DNA of 17,666 nt, from positions 1 through 17,666 of the forward strand of contig CAZZCU010000038.1 of NCBI GenBank assembly GCA_964652825.1. Direction: 5' to 3'. The notes under the pieces were generated by a model that saw nothing but the letters and a program-made list of their open reading frames with translations, was not told where the DNA came from and ran no database searches. Below, one piece after another: positions 1-6,576 of this stretch (position 1 is its first letter; every line of letters starts with the position of its first letter). The position numbers and the translations under genes were made by a program. The stretch is from CAZZCU01 sp964652825. Lineage in GTDB: Bacteria > Bdellovibrionota_B > Oligoflexia > Oligoflexales > CAZZCU01.

Positions 1-5
1 CTCAG

Positions 6-137
6 GTCATGAAGTGACATGTGGGAAGAAGCCCACCTAAGTGGGCCAGTTTATAGTCAATTCATTGACACGAAACACCCGTATAACTTTGACTCCCGGT
101 AATTTCTGCTCGCGGCTTTCTGTCACTAAATCTTGAC
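6..137. promoter_or_regulatory. Candidate activator-binding region: three GTCA/TGAC dyads upstream of flgF
   Basis: Three inverted repeats with the same half-sites can be read: GTCA-N5-TGAC at 6-18, GTCAAT-TC-ATTGAC at 56-69 (six-base arms) and GTCA-N8-TGAC at 122-137. A lone TTGAC lies at 89-93. Their centres lie about 225, 174 and 107 bases before the transcription start predicted from the sigma-54 promoter at 211-227. That is the distance range where bacterial enhancer-binding proteins of the NtrC/FleQ/FlgR type usually bind. The spacers differ (5, 6 and 8), which argues against one rigid dimer site, so the binding role is inference. Confidence 0.35.
31..46. terminator. Short GC hairpin, possible end of an upstream transcript
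   Basis: GCCCAC at 31-36 pairs with GTGGGC at 41-46 around a CTAA loop. A competing pairing is possible between GTGGG at 21-25 and CCCAC at 32-36. Neither strand has a proper T-run after the stem; the minus strand continues TTCTTCCC. It could end a gene lying left of the window or be a structural element. Function not established. Confidence 0.25.
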
Positions 138-210
138 GCTCATTTTGCAGAATCATAAAAGCGCAAATATAGCTCAATAGTCTAACGCGTTTTTTGTGTG
201 CGCCTTTCTT

Positions 211-227
211 CTGGCACGGATCGTGCT
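211..227 (+). promoter_or_regulatory. Sigma-54 (RpoN) type -24/-12 promoter for the flagellar operon
   Basis: The sequence CTGGCACGGATCGTGCT matches the sigma-54 consensus (Y)TGGCACG-N4-TTGCW with one mismatch, G for the first T of TTGC. The invariant GG and GC dinucleotides are exactly ten bases apart, as the family requires. Transcription would start near 237, about 40 bases before the flgF ATG at 279. Sigma-54 control of rod and ring genes is well known in flagellated deltaproteobacteria and in Vibrio, Pseudomonas and Campylobacter relatives. The promoter overlaps the possible upstream GTG start at 198, which supports the shorter flgF model. Confidence 0.8.
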
Positions 228-278
228 TTAGACTTCCTGTCAATCTTTGTCATCATTCCCATACATGTTGGAACGCTT

Positions 279-1067
279 ATGCTCAAAAGCATATACACAC
301 CTGTTTCCGGAGCGCTTGCCCAAGAGCGCGTGCTGGAGATTATTTCAAACAACCTGGCCAACCTGAACACGGTGGGTTTCAAAGGTGACTCGGTGACCTT
401 TGAACAGTTGTTGCCGGAGCCCGAGAAGAAGTATGTGGATCCTTTACCGCCGGCAAATTACAAAGTTGATTTGGAAAAACTATCGCCGCTGCGTGGCAAC
501 GAAGTTGCGTATGTGGGGATTTCCGGAATTCATCGCGATACCACTCAGGGTCCGGCGATCAGCACGCATAATCCCACCGATTTTATGATCGAGGGCGAAG
601 GGATGTTCGCTGTGCAAACGCCCGATGGCATTCGCTACACCCGCAGCGGTGCGTTTGAATTAAATTCAGACGGCGTTCTGACGACCAAAGCCGGACATCC
701 GGTTCTCGGCATCAAAGGTAATATTTTTCTGCGCTCGGCGCAGTTTGAAGTGAATGGCCACGGCGAAATTTATCAGGATGGCGAGTTGGTTGATCGCTTA
801 CAGCTATATAAGGTCGCGGATCAAAGCGCCTTGGAGCGGGTTGGCGAAAACTACTTCCTGTATGGCGGAGCGCCGCAGGATTTGGCTGTGCAGACGAATC
901 CTTCCGTACGGCAAGGATTTCTCGAAGGTTCCAATGTTAATGCCATCAAGAATTTGACGGCCATGATCCTGGCCCATCGTTCGTTCGAAGCTTATCAAAA
1001 AGCAGTCAGTAATTATGATCAGATTATGGAAAAGACATCCAACAGTATCGGTGATGTCAGGACCTAA
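279..1067 (+). CDS. flgF: Flagellar proximal rod protein FlgF
   Basis: A rod subunit of the flagellar axial structure, exported by the flagellar type III system and assembled in the periplasm below FlgG. The 262-residue product starts MLKSIYTPVSGALAQERVLE and carries the N-terminal rod signature (IISNNLANLNTVGFK). The middle region has the FlgF/FlgG-type block GEGMFAVQTPDG..YTRSGAF, and the C-terminal rod/hook motif is QGFLEGSNVNAIKNLTAMI. The start was moved from a GTG at 198 to the ATG at 279 because the 27 extra residues do not resemble the family and their coding sequence would cover the sigma-54 promoter. The ribosome site before 279 is weak (GGA). It is followed 19 bases later by flgG, as in most proteobacterial clusters. 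FlgF and FlgG are homologous, but length, order and sequence favour FlgF. Confidence 0.93.
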   Translation: MLKSIYTPVSGALAQERVLEIISNNLANLNTVGFKGDSVTFEQLLPEPEKKYVDPLPPANYKVDLEKLSPLRGNEVAYVGISGIHRDTTQGPAISTHNPTDFMIEGEGMFAVQTPDGIRYTRSGAFELNSDGVLTTKAGHPVLGIKGNIFLRSAQFEVNGHGEIYQDGELVDRLQLYKVADQSALERVGENYFLYGGAPQDLAVQTNPSVRQGFLEGSNVNAIKNLTAMILAHRSFEAYQKAVSNYDQIMEKTSNSIGDVRT

Positions 1068-1086
1068 TTAACGTGAGGTAGAGTTT

Positions 1087-1872
1087 ATGATGCGTTCACT
1101 CTTAACAGCGGCAACCGGTATGGAAGCACAACAGCTGACCATCGATACGATTGCCAACAACTTGGCCAACGTTAATACGACGGCGTTCAAGCGTTCGCGC
1201 GCGAACTTCCACGATCTGTTGTACCAGACGTTGCGTGCACCAGGGCAAAGCTCCACTGCTGGGACGATGGTGCCAAGCGGCGTTCAGATCGGCTCCGGTG
1301 TGCGGGTGTCGTCGGTTGAGAAGTTGTTTCGCGAAGGTTCGGTCAAAATCACTGACAAAAGCACTGACTTGATCATCAAGGGTGAGGGTTTCTTCCGCGT
1401 TCAGCGCGAAGACGGTCAAGTTGCTTATACCCGTGACGGTAGTTTTAAGGTCGATAATACCGGTCGGCTGGTGACGGCTGATGGGTTTCCACTGGTACCA
1501 GAGATTGTTATTCCTCCGGGAATCACCCATGACAAAGTTCACGTGGGGCTTGATGGTACCGTGACGGTGGCTTCGGATGGTAAGAACGATGATATCGGTC
1601 AGATTCAACTCGCTAACTTTATCAATCCGGCTGGCTTGCAAGCCATTGGTCGCAATATGTATCAGGACACGCGCGCCAGCGGCGAGCCGGTCATCAGTGC
1701 GGCAAATCAAAATGGCTTTGGTCAAATCGGACAAGGTGAGTTGGAGACATCCAACGTTAACATGGTCGAAGAGATGGTCAACATGATCACCGGCCAACGG
1801 GCATATGAGATCAACTCGAAAGTGATCCAAACCGGCGATCAGATGTTGCAGCAGGCTAACAATATCCGTTAG
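1087..1872 (+). CDS. flgG: Flagellar distal rod protein FlgG
   Basis: Builds the distal rod, the drive shaft that passes through the P- and L-rings. The 261-residue protein begins MMRSLLTAATGMEAQQLTID, which is nearly the family consensus. It has the rod signature NNLANVNTTAFKRSRANFHD and the FlgG-specific segment rich in Q, G and S around residues 45-65. The central block is KGEGFFRVQREDG, and the C-terminal block is GELETSNVNMVEEMVNMI. Length is normal for FlgG (about 260). GAGG at 1075-1078 is placed to serve the ATG at 1087 (8-base spacing); the ATG at 1090 is an alternative with a longer spacer. Transcribed with flgF. Confidence 0.97.
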   Translation: MMRSLLTAATGMEAQQLTIDTIANNLANVNTTAFKRSRANFHDLLYQTLRAPGQSSTAGTMVPSGVQIGSGVRVSSVEKLFREGSVKITDKSTDLIIKGEGFFRVQREDGQVAYTRDGSFKVDNTGRLVTADGFPLVPEIVIPPGITHDKVHVGLDGTVTVASDGKNDDIGQIQLANFINPAGLQAIGRNMYQDTRASGEPVISAANQNGFGQIGQGELETSNVNMVEEMVNMITGQRAYEINSKVIQTGDQMLQQANNIR

Positions 1873-1906
1873 TCGCTCGATTAACTTAACCCCGTAACGG
1901 GATGAC

Positions 1907-2959
1907 ATGGTGAGTAAGACAGCCAACACAAGCGTTGCGCAGGGCTGGCGGACATTTAAGTCTGTCAGCCTTTGGCTGTTTCTCGTGTTTGGCAGTCAAC
2001 CCGCTTACGGTCAAGCGGATCCAGCTAAAATGGTTCATGTCGTCTTAAAAGAACAAGTTGATGTCGCGCGCGGGCGCTTGCGTTTATCTGATGTTGCCGC
2101 CTGCGCCATTGAGGCGCCGATCTGCGAAGAATTCTATGGGGTGGATCTTGGACCCGCGCCCGCACCAGGACGGATAGCACTTATGCGCATCGAGGATTTG
2201 CAAAAAATCCTGCACGCGGAGTTTGGCGATATTCTTTTCGTTTTTGAGAAAACCGCCGCGATACGGGTGACGGCGGCGGCTGCGGACGTGAATATGGATG
2301 CCATCCAGCGCGCTCTACAACAAGAGCTTGATAACCTGCTTAGCGTCGAAGATGAGATCAAGGCCGTGGTGAATGGTTTGCATTTATCGTCTCTAGGGAA
2401 AATCAGACCAGGCTACACCAATATCAGCTTCCCGGAACTCGAGGCGATCAATGGCGACGTCAAAGTTCATGTCATCAGTCATCTGATGGGGAATATGCCG
2501 GTTAAAGTTGTTTTGACGCCAGCTGGTGATGGCACTGATCAGCATGTGCTGTGGGTGCGCGCGCAAATTGATGTCGAACAATATCTGCCAACTGTAACGC
2601 GTGACGTCCAAGCGGGAACGATTTTGACCGAAGATATTTTGACTATGCAGTGGCAGAAACTGGCGCGGACGCGTCAGCATTATGTGCAGGATTCGGCCAT
2701 GTTGCTTGGGAAACGATTGAAAACGTCGCTGCAAATCGGCGCGCCGATAGCAGTGAATAACGTCGCCGCGCAGTTTGCTGTCAAGCGTGGAGCAACCGTT
2801 AATGCCGAGATTCGTCGCGACGGCATGCGCGTGCAATCAAAAGTAAAAGCAATGGGCAATGCCGCGGTGGGCGAGCAACTCGATGTCACTGTCATCGGTA
2901 GCGGCCGCAAACTTACTGGTGTTGTTCGTAACGCCGACTTGGTAGAGGTCAATTTATGA
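1907..2959 (+). CDS. flgA: FlgA, periplasmic chaperone for P-ring assembly
   Basis: FlgA helps FlgI assemble into the P-ring around the rod in the periplasm. The 350-residue product has a positively charged N-terminus and a hydrophobic core (residues about 19-29, SVSLWLFLVFG), with a likely signal peptidase I site near AYG-QA. This fits Sec export. The C-terminal half carries the SAF-like region (VTRDVQAGTILTEDILTMQW) and the family ending with VIGSGRKLTGVVRNADLVEV. Two cysteines at the start of the mature part (CAIEAPIC) could form a disulphide. Length is in the upper range, since many FlgA proteins are 220-350 residues. The ribosome site is poor. It overlaps flgH by ATGA, suggesting translational coupling. 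Confidence 0.93.
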   Translation: MVSKTANTSVAQGWRTFKSVSLWLFLVFGSQPAYGQADPAKMVHVVLKEQVDVARGRLRLSDVAACAIEAPICEEFYGVDLGPAPAPGRIALMRIEDLQKILHAEFGDILFVFEKTAAIRVTAAAADVNMDAIQRALQQELDNLLSVEDEIKAVVNGLHLSSLGKIRPGYTNISFPELEAINGDVKVHVISHLMGNMPVKVVLTPAGDGTDQHVLWVRAQIDVEQYLPTVTRDVQAGTILTEDILTMQWQKLARTRQHYVQDSAMLLGKRLKTSLQIGAPIAVNNVAAQFAVKRGATVNAEIRRDGMRVQSKVKAMGNAAVGEQLDVTVIGSGRKLTGVVRNADLVEVNL

Positions 2960-3996
2960 TGCAAGGATTGATGAGCATTTTTGTTGCCGCGATTTTACTG
3001 TCCGGTTGTCAAAGCGGCATGGTGCAGACATCGGGGCGCAATGTTCTCGATAAAGAGGGATCATTGTATGTCAACGGTCGCGTACCTGGACAACCAACGC
3101 AGCCACCGGAGATTTTTGTTCGCAAGAAAGAGCTGCAGATTCAGCCGATCGAGAAAGAAAATGATAGTGGTTCATTATTCAATCTTGAAGATGAACGTAA
3201 CTATCTCTATGCAACGCGTGGTCCAGTCGCGATTGGCAAGTACATTGATGTACAGGTGGCGTCGCGTCGCGCTGATGCCGCTAATCCTGCGGCACCGGCT
3301 GCCAACCAAGCGGCAAATAACAACGATGCCGCCACGAATGAAATTTTGAATGCCTTGCCGGAACTAGCGCCGGCCGAGAATCCCGAAAATATGCTCAAGC
3401 GGATTCAGATGCGAGTGGTTGAGAGACTCGAGAATGGCGACGTCGTTGTTCTCGCGCGACGTTCTTCGCAGCGTGGCTCGATTGGTAGTGAGATCAGTGT
3501 TAAGGCTCGCATTCCTTATGAAAAGCTGGCTAGCGGCGAGCCGGTGACCACCGATCATCTCGCCGATGTGCATTGGGTTGAGACTGATAACGGTCAGTTG
3601 GTTGAACGCTATTCATCGAATTGGGAAGACGAATATACTTTGCGCTTAAGCGGTTTCACCGAGGCGAAATCCAAGTTGGCCTCAGAGCTTGATGACAAGC
3701 GCAAGCAGTTACTCGATGTGCGTAAACGCGTCGAAACCCAGGCGAAGACCATGGGTGATGAACGACGTAAACTCGCCAAAGAACGCGAAGCGTTGTTGAA
3801 GAGACAATCGGAAGATGCGACACGTATTCAGCAGCTTGAGAAAGAAAAAGAACAACAGGCCGATAAAATAAAAGCGTTAGGACCTGCAGGTAAAGGTGGC
3901 GGTGGAGCAAATCTAACCGGTCCGGCCGCAACTAATAGCAACAGTGCTGATGCCAGTGGTCAGCGTCCGAACAACGATCCGAAACGAGGTGGCTGA
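2956..3996 (+). CDS. flgH: Divergent FlgH-like L-ring lipoprotein with a C-terminal coiled-coil extension
   Basis: Position between flgA and flgI, a lipobox (LLSGCQS, Cys18) and two patches of FlgH-like sequence point to the outer-membrane L-ring protein. The patches are GSLFN..ERNYLY...IGKYIDVQV at about 72-101 and RIQMRVVERLENGDVVVLARR to HLADVHWVE at about 149-209; the second resembles the NGNLVV..IADARI part of FlgH. It is 346 residues, against about 220-240 for usual FlgH. The Gly-rich middle of FlgH appears replaced by an Ala/Asn-rich stretch (about 105-130). After residue 235 comes a charged coiled coil (to about 307), then a Gly/Asn/Ser-rich, probably disordered tail. GAGG at 2945-2948 can serve the ATG at 2956 or at 2959. 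It ends one base before the flgI start. It could instead be a lineage-specific lipoprotein that replaced FlgH; a similarity search would settle this. Confidence 0.72.
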   Translation: MMQGLMSIFVAAILLSGCQSGMVQTSGRNVLDKEGSLYVNGRVPGQPTQPPEIFVRKKELQIQPIEKENDSGSLFNLEDERNYLYATRGPVAIGKYIDVQVASRRADAANPAAPAANQAANNNDAATNEILNALPELAPAENPENMLKRIQMRVVERLENGDVVVLARRSSQRGSIGSEISVKARIPYEKLASGEPVTTDHLADVHWVETDNGQLVERYSSNWEDEYTLRLSGFTEAKSKLASELDDKRKQLLDVRKRVETQAKTMGDERRKLAKEREALLKRQSEDATRIQQLEKEKEQQADKIKALGPAGKGGGGANLTGPAATNSNSADASGQRPNNDPKRGG

Positions 3997-3997
3997 G

Positions 3998-5041
3998 ATG
4001 AGTCGCTGTATGAAAGTTTACATTTATCTGAGTGCTTTGCTGTGCCTTTTAATTGTTGGCTTATTTAGTCGCACTGCATTCGCACAGGAAGTACGCATTA
4101 AAGATCTGGCTAATATTCGTGGGTTTCGTACCAATCAATTGGTCGGCTTTGGTCTGGTTATTGGTTTGAATTCCAGCGGTGATTCCGCCGCGTCTTTGGC
4201 AACCAATCAGGCGGTCAGCAATATGTTCACCCGCCTTGGTGTCAAGACAAACACCGGTGCGGGTGGAGCCGCAACGCCCAGTGTCGCGGCAGTTATTGCG
4301 ACGGCAGATCTTCCTGCCTTCACTCGGGTTGGTGACAAGATCGATGTGAAAATATCGACCATCGGTGACGCCAAAAGTCTGGCCGGTGGTACTTTGCTGT
4401 TAACGCCGCTACGCGCGGGCGATGGTCAGGTATATGTGGTTGCACAAGGTGCGGTTGCTGTTGGACAGGCATCAGGTGGTGGCGCGCAGGTATTGACCGT
4501 GGCGCGTATCCCCAGCGGCGGTATGGTGGAGCGCGAGTTCGCGCCGGCGATCGCGCCGATGGGCAAGATCACTCTCAGTCTCAAGAATCCTGACTTCACG
4601 ACCAATCATCGTCTGGCCGAGAGCATTAACATGCATTTCAAAGGCTTTTTTGCCAAAGCGATCGATCCGGTAACAACAGAAGTGGAAGTGCCACCTTTGT
4701 TTCTTGATCGTAAAATCGAGTTTATCGCCGAGCTGGAAGCTCTGAAAGTCTCGGCGGATCAGCGTGCTGTTGTTGTGCTGAATGAGCGCACCGGTACTAT
4801 TGTCATGGGCGCCGAGGTGGTGCTGAGTTCGGTTGCGATCGCTCATGGACAACTCTCTATCCAAGTTGGCAAAGATCAGGCTAAAGATGCCGCGGGCGCT
4901 GTTGCCAAAGTTGGTGGCTCCACGGTCGGCGAATTAGTGGAGAGTTTGAATGCTTTTGGTGTCAAGCCGGCGGACCTTGTCGGAATTCTTCAGGCTTTAC
5001 ATACGTCGGGTGCCTTGAGGGCGGATTTGCAGTTTATGTAA
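3998..5041 (+). CDS. flgI: Flagellar P-ring protein FlgI
   Basis: FlgI subunits form the periplasmic bushing around the rod, held at the peptidoglycan. The 347-residue protein has a clear signal peptide ending at about residue 29 (SRTAFA-QE). It is followed by the family opening RIKDLANIRGFRTNQLVGFG and VIGLNSSGDSA, then the conserved DLPAFTRVGDKIDVKISTIG and SLAGGTLLLTPLRAGDGQVY. The ATG at 3998 is chosen over one at 3944 because it puts the signal peptide at the N-terminus, has GAGG at 3986-3989, and lies one base after the flgH stop. The stop codon (5039-5041) is intact, and the assembly gap starts two bases later. Depends on FlgA for assembly. Confidence 0.96.
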   Translation: MSRCMKVYIYLSALLCLLIVGLFSRTAFAQEVRIKDLANIRGFRTNQLVGFGLVIGLNSSGDSAASLATNQAVSNMFTRLGVKTNTGAGGAATPSVAAVIATADLPAFTRVGDKIDVKISTIGDAKSLAGGTLLLTPLRAGDGQVYVVAQGAVAVGQASGGGAQVLTVARIPSGGMVEREFAPAIAPMGKITLSLKNPDFTTNHRLAESINMHFKGFFAKAIDPVTTEVEVPPLFLDRKIEFIAELEALKVSADQRAVVVLNERTGTIVMGAEVVLSSVAIAHGQLSIQVGKDQAKDAAGAVAKVGGSTVGELVESLNAFGVKPADLVGILQALHTSGALRADLQFM

Positions 5042-5042
5042 G

Positions 5043-5142
5043 NNNNNNNNNNNNNNNNNNNNNNNNNNNNNNNNNNNNNNNNNNNNNNNNNNNNNNNNNN
5101 NNNNNNNNNNNNNNNNNNNNNNNNNNNNNNNNNNNNNNNNNN
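5043..5142. other. Assembly gap, 100 Ns
   Basis: One hundred unresolved bases. The round number suggests a default scaffold spacer, so the true distance between flgI and flgJ is unknown. The start of flgJ lies in it. A near-perfect 30-base repeat sits directly at the right edge (5143-5172 and 5173-5202), which may have stopped the assembler. Confidence 0.98.
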
Positions 5143-5202
5143 CAGTTGGAAAAATTGGCCAAGGATAAGGTGCAGCTGGGGAAATTGGCCGAGGATTTTG
5201 AG
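5143..5202 (+). repeat. 30-base near-tandem repeat at the 5' edge of visible flgJ
   Basis: Two adjacent 30-base units (5143-5172 and 5173-5202) align codon by codon. They share CAG at the start and AAATTGGCC(A/G)AGGAT in the middle, and differ mostly in the last two codons. The first unit abuts the Ns, so further copies may be hidden in the gap. Confidence 0.6.
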
Positions 5203-5493
5203 TCGGTATTTCTTGAGCTTGTTCTCAAAAATATGCGAAATACCGTGCAAAAATCGGAGCTTGTTGATGGCGGGAATGGCGAGGAAATCTTCCGTGGCCT
5301 TTTGGATGCGGAGTATTCCAAGAGTCTGTCCAGCCAAAAAAATAGCGGGATTGCGGAATCTATCGAAAAACAGCTAGTTAGTGTAATCAATGAGCAGACT
5401 AAGGTCCTGGAACGACGGCTTGGCCAGCTCCAGTATGGGCAGCAAGCATTGCATGGGCCTGAGAAACAAGCGAAAATAAAAGGTGGATCCTAA
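5143..5493 (+). CDS. flgJ: FlgJ rod-binding domain protein, 5' end lost in the gap
   Basis: The visible 116 residues carry the FlgJ N-terminal rod-binding (rod-capping) domain: DFESVFLELVLKNMRNTV, then DGGNGEEIFRGLLDAEYSKSLS. In enterobacteria FlgJ has a second, C-terminal muramidase domain that opens peptidoglycan. Here the protein ends about 40 residues after the rod-binding domain with a charged tail and no glycosidase domain. Such single-domain forms are common in delta-, epsilon- and alphaproteobacteria, where a separate lytic enzyme does the cutting. Just after the gap the protein repeats itself as QLEKLAKDKV / QLGKLAEDFE. The first in-frame start seen is TTG 5146, but the real start is probably in the Ns, since family members usually have 20-50 residues before this domain. 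Confidence 0.85.
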   Translation, partial: QLEKLAKDKVQLGKLAEDFESVFLELVLKNMRNTVQKSELVDGGNGEEIFRGLLDAEYSKSLSSQKNSGIAESIEKQLVSVINEQTKVLERRLGQLQYGQQALHGPEKQAKIKGGS

Positions 5494-5505
5494 AAATTCC
5501 CTTAT

Positions 5506-5515
5506 AAAGGAGGTG
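5506..5515 (+). promoter_or_regulatory. Strong ribosome binding site fixing the flgM GTG start
   Basis: AAAGGAGGTG is a near-full complement of the 16S rRNA 3' end and ends four bases before GTG 5520 (six bases from GGAGG). It is the best ribosome site in the flagellar cluster. It settles the GTG start and suggests high translation of the anti-sigma factor relative to its neighbours. Confidence 0.8.
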
Positions 5516-5519
5516 TCGA

Positions 5520-5885
5520 GTGGACACCAAAATTACAAATTCGTCCGGCCTCTTACCGCGTGTCGATGCGACGCGCGCTGATCAAACTGATGCGTTAGGC
5601 CGCACGAAGAAAAATAAAGACGCAACCCACATTGATAGTACAACGGCGCAGCCGGCGAAATCAGATTACGATGTTAGCGTCTCGGCTCAAGCACGTGAGA
5701 TGGCGGAAGCGCGCGCCAAGGCCCTGCAAGTCGCGCGGAATACACCTGATGTTCGCGAGGATCGCGTGGCCGAACTAAAACAACAAATCCAAAACGGCAC
5801 TTACAAAGTGAATCCCGAGAAAGTCGCCGATGGAATCCTGCGTGAAGCTCTGTTCAATCATCTGGCTGAATCTGACGAAAAATAG
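5520..5885 (+). CDS. flgM: Anti-sigma-28 factor FlgM
   Basis: FlgM binds sigma-28 (FliA) and blocks late flagellar genes until the hook is complete, when it is exported through the basal body. The 121-residue protein has a polar, probably unstructured N-terminal half. The sigma-binding region is C-terminal: VSVSAQAREMAEARAKALQV, then EDRVAELKQQIQNGTYKVNP and EKVADGILREALFNHL. The start is GTG, fixed by the very strong ribosome site at 5506-5515. It follows flgJ by 26 bases and precedes flgN by 93, an intergenic stretch that holds a hairpin. No sigma-28 promoter is recognisable in front of it, so it is probably read from the sigma-54 promoter of the operon. Confidence 0.93.
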   Translation: MDTKITNSSGLLPRVDATRADQTDALGRTKKNKDATHIDSTTAQPAKSDYDVSVSAQAREMAEARAKALQVARNTPDVREDRVAELKQQIQNGTYKVNPEKVADGILREALFNHLAESDEK

Positions 5886-5887
5886 CA

Positions 5888-5910
5888 GCTCTGACGTAGT
5901 CACGTAGAGC
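5888..5910 (+). promoter_or_regulatory. RNA hairpin directly after the flgM stop codon
   Basis: GCTCT (5888-5892) pairs with AGAGC (5906-5910) and ACGT (5894-5897) with ACGT (5902-5905), giving nine base pairs with one bulged G and an AGTC loop. It begins two bases after the flgM stop (TAG, 5883-5885). The next bases (CCGTATTCGTTT) are not a T-run, so it is not a normal intrinsic terminator. It may shield the 3' end of a processed flgM message or dampen flgN-K-L expression; both are inference. Confidence 0.4.
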
Positions 5911-5978
5911 CCGTATTCGTTTACACCTGCAAGTATTTCCGTGCTTCTAGCTTTCTATTCAAGCGAGGATGTAGCTCT

Positions 5979-6569
5979 ATGTTTCGCTCAAGCCCTTATG
6001 AAAACGCGATCGAGGTCACATCAGCCATCAAGGATCATGTCGCAGAACTCAGCACATGTTATCAGGATTTGCTGAAGATGATCGACTCCGAACATGCGGC
6101 GATCTCGCGTTCGGATTTGCAAACCATCGAGGATATTGTTGAGCACAAAGTCGCGCTCGGTACTCGTATCGAAGAACAGGTGAACGCCATTAAGCAGGCG
6201 GGTGTACGCACGGCGACGATCTATGAAAAGATTTTCAGCACGCCGATTATCGCGCCGATCAGCATCGGTGCCATCATTGATTTGCTGGTTTCGATTCGCG
6301 AGTCCGCGCAAGAAGACGGGTTTCTCTTCCAATTGTTCGACCGCGTTCTTGGCGGGCTGCAAAATAATTTCCGGGCATTTAAAACGTTGCGTGAACAAAC
6401 CGAGCCCAAGATCGAGATGAATCGTTATTTGACCGAACGACTGTTGCATCACCATCAGGAAAGTTATCGTTTCTGGCAAGGTGTCGCTCAGGATTCGCAG
6501 GCTACGTATGATGCCGGCGGGACGCAAAAAAGCTCCGTGACACCGCCGGTGTTGCGAGTGAAAGCATAG
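5979..6569 (+). CDS. flgN: FlgN-family export chaperone
   Basis: FlgN is the cytoplasmic chaperone that delivers the hook-filament junction proteins FlgK and FlgL to the flagellar export gate. The 196-residue product is mostly charged and helical and lacks a signal peptide or membrane segment. Its ending, NRYLTERLLHHHQESYRFWQ, matches the FlgN habit of a C-terminal amphipathic helix that binds FlgK/L. FlgN proteins diverge strongly, so the call leans on location: after flgM and seven bases before flgK. GAGG at 5965-5968 is ten bases before the ATG. It is slightly longer than the usual 140-160 residues. Confidence 0.75.
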   Translation: MFRSSPYENAIEVTSAIKDHVAELSTCYQDLLKMIDSEHAAISRSDLQTIEDIVEHKVALGTRIEEQVNAIKQAGVRTATIYEKIFSTPIIAPISIGAIIDLLVSIRESAQEDGFLFQLFDRVLGGLQNNFRAFKTLREQTEPKIEMNRYLTERLLHHHQESYRFWQGVAQDSQATYDAGGTQKSSVTPPVLRVKA

Positions 6570-6576
6570 GGGATCG

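Noticed and set aside
37..243. Small minus-strand open frame of 68 codons before flgF
   Set aside because: It has a TTG start with no clear ribosome site, overlaps the sigma-54 promoter, and the protein shows no recognisable pattern.
198..278. N-terminal extension of flgF from GTG 198
   Set aside because: The extra 27 residues do not resemble FlgF, and the extension would run through the sigma-54 promoter at 211-227; ATG 279 gives the normal opening.
1102..1929. Long minus-strand open frame (275 codons) opposite flgG
   Set aside because: It mirrors a clear flgG gene; the product has no family features and no ribosome site, so it is a codon-bias shadow.
3944..3997. Upstream start for flgI inside flgH
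   Set aside because: It would put 18 polar residues ahead of the signal peptide; ATG 3998 has a ribosome site and directly follows the flgH stop.
6474..6495. Possible second sigma-54 site before flgK (TGGCAAG...)
   Set aside because: The GG to GC spacing is nine rather than ten and it lies inside flgN; not a valid -24/-12 element.
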